64,000 bases of DNA from Rhodobacteraceae bacterium HLUCCO18 (GTDB taxonomy: Bacteria; Pseudomonadota; Alphaproteobacteria; Rhodobacterales; Rhodobacteraceae), in assembly GCA_001314805.1 (NCBI GenBank), contig LJSY01000010.1, positions 1-64,000 of the forward strand, given 5' to 3'. The notes beneath the pieces were generated by a model. It searched no databases. It was not told the DNA's origin and saw only the letters and a list, made by a program, of their open reading frames with translations. How positions within the stretch are numbered: the stretch's first letter is position 1; every line of letters starts with the position of its first letter. Shown here one piece after another: positions 1-8,336 of the stretch. Both the position numbers and the translations under genes were made by a program.

Positions 1-1163
1 ACGCGCCGACGAGCCGCGCCGTGGATTTCGCGATCTTCGCCGTGCACGTCTCGGGCGCGAGCTCGATCCTCGGCTCGATCAACATCATCACGACATTCCT
101 CAACATGCGCGCGCCGGGCATGACGCTGCACAAGGTGCCTCTGTTTGCCTGGTCGGTCTTCGTGACCGCGTGGCTTCTGTTGCTGTCGCTGCCGGTTCTG
201 GCGGGCGCGATCACCATGCTGCTGACCGACCGAAACTTCGGCACGACGTTCTTCGACGTGGCCGGCGGCGGCGACCCGGTCCTGTTCCAGCATATCTTCT
301 GGTTCTTCGGCCACCCGGAGGTCTATATCGTGATCCTGCCGGCCTTCGGCGTGATCTCCCACATCGTGGCGACCTTCTCGAAGAAGCCCATCTTCGGCTA
401 CCTGCCGATGGTCTACGCGCTGGTGGCGATCGGTGGCCTGGGCTTCGTCGTCTGGGCGCACCACATGTACACGGTTGGCATGTCGCTGACACAGCAGGCC
501 TATTTCATGGTCGCGACGATGGTCATCGCCGTGCCCACGGGGGTGAAGATCTTCTCGTGGATCGCGACGATGTGGCAGGGCTCGATCAGCTTCAAGACGC
601 CCATGCTCTTCGCCATCGGCTTCATCTTCCTCTTCACGCTGGGTGGCGTGACGGGCATCATCCTCAGCCAGGCGGCCGTGGACCGGGCCTATCACGACAC
701 CTACTACGTGGTGGCGCATTTCCACTACGTGATGAGCCTTGGCGCCGTCTTCGGCATCTTCGCGGCTGTTTACTATTGGTTCGCCAAGATGTCGGGCCGC
801 CAGTATCCCGAATGGGCCGGACAGCTCCACTTCTGGACGTTCTTCATCGGGGCCAACCTGACCTTCTTCCCGCAGCACTTCCTCGGCCGTCAGGGCATGC
901 CGCGCCGTTATATCGACTACCCGGACGCCTTCGCGCTCTGGAACTACGTCTCGTCGATCGGCGCGTTCATCTCGTTTGCCTCGTTCCTCTTTTTCATCGG
1001 CGTGGTGTTCTACGCACTGCGCTTTGGCCGCAAGGTCGAGGAAAAGGCCTACTGGGGCGAGCATGCCGACACGCTGGAATGGACCCTGCCCAACCCGCCG
1101 CCGGAGCACACTTTCGAGGAGCTTCCGACGCGTGAGATGTGGGACAAGCAGCCGCATTACTGA
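1..1163 (+). CDS. ctaD: Cytochrome c oxidase subunit I, C-terminal part (cut by window edge)
   Basis: Catalytic subunit of aa3-type cytochrome c oxidase, which reduces O2 and pumps protons in the inner membrane. The reading frame is open from base 3, so the start lies outside the window; about 386 codons are present of a family length near 550. Visible signatures are GHPEVY (CuB histidine and the cross-linked tyrosine, near base 310), WAHHMYTVG (two further CuB histidines, near 460) and VVAHFHYV (heme a3 and heme a ligands, near 715). Several membrane helices follow one another to the end. The TGA at 1161-1163 is followed closely by a DUF2244 gene. Family assignment is secure; the oxidase class is inferred from the motif context. 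Confidence 0.97.
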   Translation, partial: APTSRAVDFAIFAVHVSGASSILGSINIITTFLNMRAPGMTLHKVPLFAWSVFVTAWLLLLSLPVLAGAITMLLTDRNFGTTFFDVAGGGDPVLFQHIFWFFGHPEVYIVILPAFGVISHIVATFSKKPIFGYLPMVYALVAIGGLGFVVWAHHMYTVGMSLTQQAYFMVATMVIAVPTGVKIFSWIATMWQGSISFKTPMLFAIGFIFLFTLGGVTGIILSQAAVDRAYHDTYYVVAHFHYVMSLGAVFGIFAAVYYWFAKMSGRQYPEWAGQLHFWTFFIGANLTFFPQHFLGRQGMPRRYIDYPDAFALWNYVSSIGAFISFASFLFFIGVVFYALRFGRKVEEKAYWGEHADTLEWTLPNPPPEHTFEELPTREMWDKQPHY

Positions 1164-1168
1164 GGGCC

Positions 1169-1708
1169 ATGCCGATCCACCAGGAGAATCCAGAGGCCCC
1201 GGCACCGCCCGGGGCCTCTTCGCCTGAAGCGGCGAAACGCGGCGCGCCAAGGCTGCGGCTGCGGCTGACGCCCTACAAGTCGCTGACGCCCGAGGGGTTC
1301 GTCTGGTTCATAGGCCTGACCGCGGCGCTGATCTCGGTGCCGCTTCTGTCGATCCTCGGCACAAGCGTGTTCTGGCCGCTGCTGCCCTTCATCGTCGCCG
1401 CGGTCTGGGCGATCTGGGCGGCGCTCAAACGGTCATGGAGGGATACCGACCTCTTCGAGGAAGTGTCGCTCTGGGACGACATGATCCGCGTCGAACGGCA
1501 TGAGCCGCGGCGAGCCGCGCCGCTCGAATGGGAGGCGAACCCCTACTGGGTCCGGGCGGCGCTGCACACGAAGGGAGGTCCGGTGCCCAATTACCTCACG
1601 CTGTCGGGCGGTGGGCGCGAGGTCGAGCTGGGTGCCTTCCTCACGCCGGTGGAGCGGGTGGAACTGAAGAATTGGCTCGAGCGGGAGTTGCGGCAGAGCC
1701 CGGCATGA
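1169..1708 (+). CDS. DUF2244 family membrane protein
   Basis: A 179-residue protein with a proline-rich N terminus, two adjacent membrane helices (about residues 50-95, starting at SLTPEGFVWFIG) and a soluble C-terminal half, which matches the DUF2244 family seen beside respiratory genes in alphaproteobacteria. Start: the ATG at 1169 lies 5 bases after the ctaD stop; an in-frame start at 1139 would run back into ctaD and is less likely. No catalytic motif is visible and the function is unknown. The tight spacing suggests co-transcription with ctaD, so a role near the oxidase is a reasonable but unproven inference. Confidence 0.85.
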   Translation: MPIHQENPEAPAPPGASSPEAAKRGAPRLRLRLTPYKSLTPEGFVWFIGLTAALISVPLLSILGTSVFWPLLPFIVAAVWAIWAALKRSWRDTDLFEEVSLWDDMIRVERHEPRRAAPLEWEANPYWVRAALHTKGGPVPNYLTLSGGGREVELGAFLTPVERVELKNWLERELRQSPA

Positions 1709-1730
1709 GCACGGGGCAGCGGCCAAGCCT

Positions 1731-2195
1731 CTAGCCCAGCCGCGCCTTGATCGTTGCGCCCGCCGCGCCGAAATCCATCCGGCCCGTGTATTTCGCCTTC
1801 AGAGCACCCATGACCTTGCCCATGTCGCGCAAGCCCTCCGCGCCGGTTGAGGAAATGGCCTCGTCTATGGCGGTCTCAACTTCCTTTTCGGAAAGCTGCC
1901 GGGGCAGGTAATCCTCGATCACCGCGATCTCCGCGCGTTCCTTCTCGGCCAGTTCCAGCCGCCCGCCCTCTTCATAGGCGCGCGCGCTTTCCTGCCTCTG
2001 CTTGACCATCTTGCCAAGGATCGCGAGCACTTCCGGTTCGCCGACACCGTCGTTCTGCCCCTTGGCGCGCGCGGCGATATCCTGGTCCTTCACCGCCGCG
2101 TTGATCAGCCTGAGCGTCGACAGCCGTGTCGCGTCCTTCTCGCGCATCGCCTCTTTCAGGCCTGCGCCGATCCGTTCTCTCAGTCCGAGTCCCAT
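1731..2195 (-). CDS. GatB/YqeY domain protein
   Basis: A 154-residue helical protein of the YqeY family, which resembles the C-terminal tail domain of GatB. Telling stretches are LREAMR-like GLKEAMREKD near the N terminus, LSTLRLINAAVKDQD, and the C-terminal GLRDMGKVMGALK. The start at 2195 (ATG) gives the usual family length of about 150; an upstream in-frame start would add 31 residues without similarity. Family members are thought to relate to tRNA-dependent amidation or tRNA binding, but the role of free YqeY is not settled. It is convergent with the DUF2244 gene and divergent from carA. Confidence 0.88.
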   Translation of the reverse strand: MGLGLRERIGAGLKEAMREKDATRLSTLRLINAAVKDQDIAARAKGQNDGVGEPEVLAILGKMVKQRQESARAYEEGGRLELAEKERAEIAVIEDYLPRQLSEKEVETAIDEAISSTGAEGLRDMGKVMGALKAKYTGRMDFGAAGATIKARLG

Positions 2196-2314
2196 GGCAC
2201 ATATCCCCGGTATCGCCCCATCCAGGCGCTCTAAATAGGGCAGCTTCAACCGCTTCACAACGTCAACGCCGCAATGCAGCGCGGACATGACCTGCCTGCA
2301 TCCCGCCCCATCCC

Positions 2315-2342
2315 TTGACCCGTGCCGCGCGCCTCCTTAAAC
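2315..2342 (+). promoter_or_regulatory. Candidate promoter of carA
   Basis: TTGACC at 2315-2320 followed after 16 bases by TTAAAC at 2337-2342 resembles a housekeeping -35/-10 pair, and it sits about 60 bases before the carA start. Seen by eye only; the -10 match is weak. Confidence 0.4.
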
Positions 2343-2402
2343 CGCGTCCGGATTGCTGGTGCGCAGGACCGCACCGCCAAGCTTCCCGCCGGAGAGCCCC
2401 CC

Positions 2403-3569
2403 ATGAGTCCCATGACACAGCGCCCGACCGCCTGCCTCGCCCTCGCCGACGGCACCCTGTTCTACGGCCACGGCTTCGGCGCGACCGGGGTGCGCGTGGC
2501 CGAACTCTGCTTCAACACCGCCATGACCGGCTATCAGGAGATTATGACCGACCCGTCCTATGCCGGCCAGATCGTGACCTTCACCTTCCCCCATATCGGC
2601 AATGTCGGCGTGAACCCCGAGGATGACGAGACCGGCGATCCGGTCGCCGAGGGCATGGTGGTGAAGTGGGACCCGACGGAGCCGTCGAACTGGCGGGCCA
2701 CAGGTGACCTGGCAAGCTGGCTGAAGCGCACGGGGCGTATCGGAATAGGCGGACTGGACACGAGGCGGCTGACGCGCGCGATCCGCCAGCAGGGTGCACC
2801 GCACGTGGCGCTCGCCCATGACCCGGAGGGACAGTTCGACCTCGAGGCGCTGGTCGCCGCCGCGCGCGGATTCAAGGGGCTCGTGGGGCTCGATCTGGCC
2901 AAGGACGTCACCTGCGCGCAGAGCTACCGCTGGGACGAGATGCGCTGGGCCTGGCCCGAGGGATATTCCCGCCGCCCGGAGGGACCTGCCCCTAGGATCG
3001 TCGCGCTGGATTACGGGGCGAAACGCAACATCCTGCGCTGCCTCGCCAGCGCCGGATGCGACGTCACCGTCATGCCCGCCACCACCACGGCCGAGGAGGT
3101 TCTGGCCCAGAACCCCGACGGCGTGTTCCTGTCCAACGGTCCGGGCGATCCCGCCGCCACTGGGGATTACGCCGTGCCGATGATCCGCGGCATCCTCGAG
3201 ACCGACCTGCCCGTGTTCGGCATATGCCTCGGCCACCAGATGCTGGCGCTGGCGCTCGGGGCGCGGACCGTGAAGATGAACCACGGCCATCACGGCGCGA
3301 ACCACCCGGTCAAGGACCTCGAGACCGGCAAGGTCGAGATCACGTCGATGAACCATGGCTTCACCGTCGACAGCCAGACGCTCCCCGTCGGGGTCGTGGA
3401 GACCCATGTGAGCCTGTTCGACGGGTCGAACTGCGGCATCCGCCTGAGCGACCGTCCCGTGTTCTCGGTGCAATATCACCCGGAGGCAAGCCCGGGGCCG
3501 CAGGACAGTTTCTACCTGTTCGAGCGTTTCGCGGAAGCGGTGCGCAACCGCGTCGCAACCGAGGCCTGA
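2403..3569 (+). CDS. carA: Carbamoyl-phosphate synthase small subunit (glutamine amidotransferase)
   Basis: Supplies ammonia from glutamine to CarB for carbamoyl phosphate, the precursor of arginine and pyrimidines. The 388-residue product has the CarA N-terminal domain (about 1-190; FGATGVRVAELCFNT, MTGYQEIMTDPSY) followed by a class I amidotransferase domain. The catalytic triad is visible: Cys275 in GICLGHQ, His359 and Glu361 in QYHPEAS. The start at 2403 is chosen because GGAGAG at 2391-2396 is well placed and homologues begin close to this point; the longer reading frame from 2322 lacks support. carB is not in the window. Confidence 0.96.
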   Translation: MSPMTQRPTACLALADGTLFYGHGFGATGVRVAELCFNTAMTGYQEIMTDPSYAGQIVTFTFPHIGNVGVNPEDDETGDPVAEGMVVKWDPTEPSNWRATGDLASWLKRTGRIGIGGLDTRRLTRAIRQQGAPHVALAHDPEGQFDLEALVAAARGFKGLVGLDLAKDVTCAQSYRWDEMRWAWPEGYSRRPEGPAPRIVALDYGAKRNILRCLASAGCDVTVMPATTTAEEVLAQNPDGVFLSNGPGDPAATGDYAVPMIRGILETDLPVFGICLGHQMLALALGARTVKMNHGHHGANHPVKDLETGKVEITSMNHGFTVDSQTLPVGVVETHVSLFDGSNCGIRLSDRPVFSVQYHPEASPGPQDSFYLFERFAEAVRNRVATEA

Positions 3570-3600
3570 CCGCCCGGGCTCCCATGCCCCGGCCGGCGGG

Positions 3601-3615
3601 TTAACCGCCCATTAA
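3601..3615. promoter_or_regulatory. CtrA-type binding site (TTAA-N7-TTAA)
   Basis: TTAACCGCCCATTAA is an exact full CtrA box, the TTAA-N7-TTAA motif bound by the alphaproteobacterial response regulator CtrA. It lies in the 94-base gap between carA and the glycosyltransferase gene, 48 bases before the preferred start at 3664. A nearly identical 17-mer lies at 38169. Confidence 0.65.
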
Positions 3616-3663
3616 CCACAATCGCAGAATGTGCCCGCGTACAGCTCTGGGTTGTGGCGGCAC

Positions 3664-5661
3664 ATGGACGGTGATGACAGCGATCGACGCGCGGCACGAG
3701 GCGCCACCCCGCTTGCGGTGCCGCTGGCGCGCGTCGGCGGTCCGACCCGGGCGCCGCGGCTGCGCCTTGCGCAGCACCTGACGCTCCCCCATTCGGTCGA
3801 GGCGCGCACGGCCGACGCGATCCTAGCGCGCATTCTGATCGAGGCCGGGCACCTTTCGCAGGCCGACGCGCTCGCCGCGGAGGCCAGCGCGCGCGAGCTC
3901 GATCTGCCGCTGGCACGCATCCTGCTGGCGCGCGGCCGCGTGGCCGAGGACCCGCTGTTGCAGGCGCTCTCGACGGTACATGGCGCGCCGGTCCTGTCCT
4001 TGCACGACGGCCCGCCCGACCCGCGGCTCGCCCATGTGATCCCGCGGGACCTCGCGCTCAGGGCAGAAGCCGTTCCGTGGCGGAGCGATGGTGACAATGT
4101 CGTCGTCGCGACGGCACGCCCCGACCTTTTCGAGATGCTGGCCGAGCAGGCGGAGGACGGCAGCCGGCTCAGGCCCGCGCTCGCCCCCGGGGCGGACATT
4201 CTCGACGCGCAGACACGGGCCTGGGGCGCTTGCCTCGCGCGAGAGGCGGAAACGCGCGCGCCGGTCGGGCTGTCGTGCCGCACATGGCGGCCGGTCCGGG
4301 TCTTCGCGATCGCACTGGCCGCCGCGACGGCGCTTCTGGTCGTCGAGAGCCTGTTTCCGGGGCAAGTCGTCCTGTGGGCCTTCGCGCTCGCAGGCCTCTC
4401 CTTCACGGCGAACATCATGCTCAAGGCCGGCGCCTTCGCGGCCATGCTCCTGCGGCCCGACATCCCCGCCCGCGCGCCGCGCCCTCCGCCCGACATCGCG
4501 CCGCATTTGCTGCGCCCGCCGGTCGTCAGCATCCTCGTGCCGATGTTCGAGGAGCCCGAGATCGCCGAACGTCTGGTCACGCATCTGTCTCGGATGCGCT
4601 ACCCGCCCGAACGGCTCGACGTCCTGTTGCTGCTGGAGGCCGACGATACGGTCACGGCAAAGGCCATTGCCGCCACGTCCCTGCCGCCCTTCATGCGCGT
4701 GCTGACCGTGCCCCGGGGAAAGCCCCGGACCAAACCGCGCGCGCTGAACTACGCCCTGCCCTTCGCGCGCGGCGAGATCGTCGGCATCTACGACGCCGAG
4801 GATCGCCCGGACCCCAACCAGATCGCCCATGTCGTGCGCCGCTATGACGAGGTCCCGCGCGATGTGGCCTGCCTTCAGGGGCGGCTCGACTACTACAACA
4901 CCGACCACAACCTCATGGCGCGACTGTTTACCATCGAATACGCGTCATGGTTCCGCGTCCTGCTGCCGGGTGTGCAGCGCCTCGGGCTTTTCGTGCCGCT
5001 GGGCGGCACGACGCTGTTTTTGCGCCGCGATGCGCTGGAGGAGGTCGGCGGCTGGGACGCGCATAACGTGACCGAGGATGCGGAGCTGGGCCTGCGGCTG
5101 GCGCGCGCGGGCTACCGGACCGAACTTGTCGACACCACAACCTACGAGGAGGCGACGGCCGCCGTCCTGCCCTGGATCCGGCAACGGTCGCGCTGGCTGA
5201 AAGGTTATCTGATCACCTGGGCAACGGCGATGCGCAACCCACTGGCGCTCTGGCGCGATCTCGGCACGTGGCGATTCCTCGGCCTTCAGGCGCAGATGTT
5301 TTCGGCCGTGCTGGGCTTTTTCCTCGCGCCGCTTCTGTGGAGCCTCATGGTCGTGCCCTTCGGCGTGCCGCACCCCCTTGCCGCCTATCTCGAGCCGCAT
5401 CACTTCGTCTGGCTCGGCGGCTACATGATGCTGTCGCTCGTCCTGTCGGTGGCGGTGTCGGTGCACGCCTGCCGCGCCGCGCATCTGCGCCGCCTGCGCC
5501 CCCTCACGCCGATGGTGGAGCTTTACTACATGCTCGGCACCTTCGCCGCATGGATCGGCGCGGTCGAACTCGTCGCGCGGCCCTTCTTCTGGGCCAAGAC
5601 GCGGCACGGGGTCTATGGCGGGCTGGCGAAACCGCAGCCCGATGCACCGCCCGAGACCTGA
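3664..5661 (+). CDS. Membrane GT2 glycosyltransferase with N-terminal GspE/MshE-type domain
   Basis: A 665-residue inner-membrane polysaccharide polymerase or transferase. The first 150 residues (AHLSQADALAAE, ARILLARGRVAEDPLLQAL, then a beta-rich part) look like the N-terminal domain of type II secretion ATPases (GspE/MshEN). Two membrane helices follow (about 205-255), then a processive GT2 domain with the expected acidic motifs: YDAEDRP (Asp377, Asp380), TED at 470-472 and the QRSRW motif at 507-511, then about four helices. The layout resembles XagB- and cellulose-synthase-like enzymes for envelope or adhesive polysaccharides; the substrate is unknown. ATG 3664 is preferred over GTG 3631, which is only 15 bases from the CtrA box. 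Confidence 0.88.
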   Translation: MDGDDSDRRAARGATPLAVPLARVGGPTRAPRLRLAQHLTLPHSVEARTADAILARILIEAGHLSQADALAAEASARELDLPLARILLARGRVAEDPLLQALSTVHGAPVLSLHDGPPDPRLAHVIPRDLALRAEAVPWRSDGDNVVVATARPDLFEMLAEQAEDGSRLRPALAPGADILDAQTRAWGACLAREAETRAPVGLSCRTWRPVRVFAIALAAATALLVVESLFPGQVVLWAFALAGLSFTANIMLKAGAFAAMLLRPDIPARAPRPPPDIAPHLLRPPVVSILVPMFEEPEIAERLVTHLSRMRYPPERLDVLLLLEADDTVTAKAIAATSLPPFMRVLTVPRGKPRTKPRALNYALPFARGEIVGIYDAEDRPDPNQIAHVVRRYDEVPRDVACLQGRLDYYNTDHNLMARLFTIEYASWFRVLLPGVQRLGLFVPLGGTTLFLRRDALEEVGGWDAHNVTEDAELGLRLARAGYRTELVDTTTYEEATAAVLPWIRQRSRWLKGYLITWATAMRNPLALWRDLGTWRFLGLQAQMFSAVLGFFLAPLLWSLMVVPFGVPHPLAAYLEPHHFVWLGGYMMLSLVLSVAVSVHACRAAHLRRLRPLTPMVELYYMLGTFAAWIGAVELVARPFFWAKTRHGVYGGLAKPQPDAPPET

Positions 5662-5664
5662 GGC

Positions 5665-6306
5665 TCAGCCCTTCTCCGCCTCTTCCTTCAGACGCACGAC
5701 GAAGGCGATGGACAGGTGATCCTTCAGCGCCTTGGCCGCGCGATCCCCATCACGCTTGCCGATGGCGTCGACAATGGCGGCATGTTCGTCCAGCGCGTTC
5801 TGGCCGCGGCCCGCCGCCGCCAGCGAGGTCCGCGCCATCAGCGCCATTGAACGATAGACGAGGTCGAGTTGCTGGACGAGGAACCGGTTGTGGCTGGCCA
5901 GATGGATCTGATGGTGAAACCGCCGGTTGGCGCGCGCAAGCGCCTCCGGGTCGTCCAGCAGCGCGCGATCCGCCTCGACCATGTCGCGCAGGACCTGGAT
6001 CTCTTCCTCCGCGGCGTGCTGCGCGGCGAGTTTCGCGGCCAGACCCTCCAGTTCCTGCCGGACCACGTAAAGCTCGGCCATCTGCGCGTGATCGAGCGAG
6101 GCCACGATAAGCGACCGGCCGTCCCGCGTCAGAAGGCTCTGGGTTTCCAACCGCTGCAGGGCCTCGCGGATCGGCGTTCGGCTGACCCCGAACCGTTCGG
6201 CCAGCTCGCTTTCGACCAGCCGGTCGCCCGGGCGATAGAGGCCCTGATCGATGGCATCCAGGACCAGCTCATAGGCATCCCGGTGGGCATCCGGCTTGGT
6301 TGTCAT
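5665..6306 (-). CDS. GntR-family transcriptional regulator (FCD/FadR type)
   Basis: A 213-residue DNA-binding regulator. Residues about 10-70 form the winged helix (GLYRPGDRLVESELAERFGVSRTPIREAL, shown here in part) and residues 80-205 are an all-helical FCD ligand domain with the typical metal-site pattern of Asp and His residues (RRFHHQIH, DEHAAIVDAI). Members respond to small organic acids. It is convergent with the glycosyltransferase and divergent from the HAD gene, with a GTATAC palindrome just upstream that could be its operator. The ligand and targets cannot be told from sequence. Confidence 0.92.
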   Translation of the reverse strand: MTTKPDAHRDAYELVLDAIDQGLYRPGDRLVESELAERFGVSRTPIREALQRLETQSLLTRDGRSLIVASLDHAQMAELYVVRQELEGLAAKLAAQHAAEEEIQVLRDMVEADRALLDDPEALARANRRFHHQIHLASHNRFLVQQLDLVYRSMALMARTSLAAAGRGQNALDEHAAIVDAIGKRDGDRAAKALKDHLSIAFVVRLKEEAEKG

Positions 6307-6310
6307 GCGG

Positions 6311-6330
6311 GTATCCCTTTGTATACCGAC
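6311..6330. promoter_or_regulatory. Candidate GntR operator
   Basis: GTATCCCTTTGTATACCGAC, immediately upstream of the GntR gene, contains the palindrome GTATAC (6321-6326) inside TTGTATACC. FCD-type GntR proteins commonly bind short sites with a TNGTNNNACNA pattern and regulate themselves. Position and partial symmetry only. Confidence 0.35.
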
Positions 6331-6397
6331 AGGCTACCGGCGCCCTTGCCCCTTGTCCAGACTGGACAATCCAGCGCCGGCCCCCTACCCCGGCATA

Positions 6398-7045
6398 ATG
6401 CCAGCAGAACATTTCGCCCATGTCGAGACCTGGGTCTTCGACCTCGACAACACGCTTTACCCGCCCGAGACGGCGTTGTTCGCCCAGATCAACGTCCGCA
6501 TGACCGATTACGTGATGCGCGTGACCGGCGTGGACCGGACCGAGGCCGACCGGCTCCGCCATCTCTACTGGCGCGAACACGGCACGACGCTGGCGGGGCT
6601 GATGCATCACCACGACATCGATCCCGACCCGTTCCTGATCGAGGTGCACGAGATCGACTTCACGGTGCTGGGTCCGGATCAGGCGCTGGCCGACCGTATC
6701 GCGGCCCTGCCCGGACGACGCATCGTCTACACCAACGGAACCGAACCCTACGCAAGGCGCGTGCTGGAACGTCGCGGGTTCTCGGACCTTTTCGACGCGG
6801 TCTACGGCGTGGAACATGCCCGCTACACGCCCAAGCCGCGCGCGGAGGCTTTCGAGGCGGTATTCGGCGCCGATGGGCTCGATCCGATCAGGTCCGCCAT
6901 GTTCGAGGACGACCCGCGCAACCTCGCGGCGCCCCACGCGATGGGGATGCGCACCGTCCATGTCGCGCCCGAGCCGGAACCGGCCGATCACATCCATCAT
7001 CACACCGACGACCTCGCGGCGTTTCTGGGGCTCTTGCGCGACTGA
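6398..7045 (+). CDS. HAD-superfamily pyrimidine 5'-nucleotidase
   Basis: A 215-residue HAD hydrolase of the SDT1/pyrimidine 5'-nucleotidase group, predicted to remove phosphate from nucleotide monophosphates. Motif I is FDLDNTLYP with nucleophile Asp15 and acid/base Asp17; motif II is VYTNGT; the motif III lysine is in TPKPRAEAF; motif IV is FEDDPRNL. The start at 6398 gives a product that begins just before motif I as in homologues; upstream in-frame codons belong to the divergent promoter. It is followed after 58 bases by a UbiH-like gene on the same strand. Confidence 0.88.
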   Translation: MPAEHFAHVETWVFDLDNTLYPPETALFAQINVRMTDYVMRVTGVDRTEADRLRHLYWREHGTTLAGLMHHHDIDPDPFLIEVHEIDFTVLGPDQALADRIAALPGRRIVYTNGTEPYARRVLERRGFSDLFDAVYGVEHARYTPKPRAEAFEAVFGADGLDPIRSAMFEDDPRNLAAPHAMGMRTVHVAPEPEPADHIHHHTDDLAAFLGLLRD

Positions 7046-7103
7046 GCCGGCAGGACAGAGTGCCGCGTCGCCGCCCCGCCGGCCGCGCCCTATCTTGGCT
7101 CTC

Positions 7104-8324
7104 ATGAGCGAGATCGAGGATATCGACGTATTCGTCTCCGGCGGGGGCGTGGCGGGGCTGACGGCCGCGATCGCCTTCGCGCAGGCGGGGTTCCGCACGG
7201 TCTGCGCCGATCCCGCGCCGCCGATCACCGACCGCGAGACCGTGGGCGCGGACCTGCGCACAACAGCCTTCCTGCAACCGGCGCAGGCCTTTCTCGACCG
7301 CATCGGCATCTGGGATCATCTGGCGCCCCATGCCATGCCGCTTCAGATCATGCGCATCGTGGATGCGGGCGGCGAGACGCCGGAGCCACGCGTGGCCCAT
7401 GATTTCAATTCCGCCGACATCTCGGACAAGCCCTTTGGCTGGAACCTGCCCAACTGGCTGTTGCGGCGGGAAATGGTGGCGGCGCTCACCGCCCTGCCTA
7501 TGGCCGATTTCCGTCCCGGTGTCGGTACCGCCCATCTGCTCACGCGTGAGACCGAGGCGCGCGTGACACTGAGCGATGGTGCGCGGCTCAGGGCGCGGCT
7601 GGTGGTCGCGGCGGACGGGCGCAATTCGGCGGTGCGCGAGGCCGCCGGCATCGGCGTGCGCACGCTGCGCTACGGGCAGAAGGCGCTGGCCTTCGCGGTC
7701 ACGCACCCGATCCCGCATGACAATGTCTCGACCGAGATCCACCGCTCGGGCGGGCCCTTCACGCTGGTGCCACTACCCGATTTCACTGGCGCGGACGGCA
7801 TCGCGCGCCCCTCCTCCGCCGTGGTCTGGATGGAACGCGGGCCCGAGGTGCGGCGGCTGCAGGGGCTCGACACGCCCGAATTCGAGGCCGAGATGACGGC
7901 GCGGTCAGCCCATCTCTTCGGCCCGCTCACGCTGGTCTCGCGGCTCACGGTCTGGCCGATCATCAGCCAGACGGCCCATGAGCTGGTTGCCGAGCGCGTC
8001 GCGCTGGTGGCCGAGGCCGCGCATGTGGTGCCGCCCATCGGCGCGCAGGGGCTCAACATGAGCCTTGCCGATATCAGGACGCTTCTCGATCTCGCGGAGG
8101 CCGCGCGGGACGATCCCGGCGCGCAGCCGCTGCTGAGGCGCTACGCCCGCGCGCGGCATGCCGATATCGTCGCGCGGGTGACGGGGATCGATGCGCTCAA
8201 CCGCGCCTCGATGGTGGAGGCGCAGGGGCTGCGCGACATGCGGATGCGCGCACTCGACGCGATCTATCGCGTGACGCCCGTGCGGCGGGTGCTCATGCAG
8301 ACGGGGCTGGGCGCGCGGGGCTGA
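7104..8324 (+). CDS. FAD-dependent monooxygenase, UbiH/UbiF/COQ6 family
   Basis: A 406-residue flavoprotein hydroxylase like those acting on ubiquinone precursors. The N-terminal Rossmann motif is GGGVAGLTAAIAFAQAG (about 11-27), and the middle has the DGRNSAVREAAGI motif. The C-terminal FAD ribityl motif reads LVAEAAHVVPPIGAQGLNM; the usual GDAAH is changed to AEAAH, although the PxxxQGLN part is intact. Ubiquinone biosynthesis is the likeliest pathway, but the ring position hydroxylated cannot be inferred. Start ATG 7104 follows the HAD stop by 58 bases, so co-transcription is possible. Confidence 0.85.
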   Translation: MSEIEDIDVFVSGGGVAGLTAAIAFAQAGFRTVCADPAPPITDRETVGADLRTTAFLQPAQAFLDRIGIWDHLAPHAMPLQIMRIVDAGGETPEPRVAHDFNSADISDKPFGWNLPNWLLRREMVAALTALPMADFRPGVGTAHLLTRETEARVTLSDGARLRARLVVAADGRNSAVREAAGIGVRTLRYGQKALAFAVTHPIPHDNVSTEIHRSGGPFTLVPLPDFTGADGIARPSSAVVWMERGPEVRRLQGLDTPEFEAEMTARSAHLFGPLTLVSRLTVWPIISQTAHELVAERVALVAEAAHVVPPIGAQGLNMSLADIRTLLDLAEAARDDPGAQPLLRRYARARHADIVARVTGIDALNRASMVEAQGLRDMRMRALDAIYRVTPVRRVLMQTGLGARG

Positions 8325-8336
8325 CGCCCACGCGCG

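Noticed and set aside
2337..3479. A 380-residue minus-strand frame opposite carA
   Set aside because: Antisense shadow of carA; composition like other shadows and no motif.
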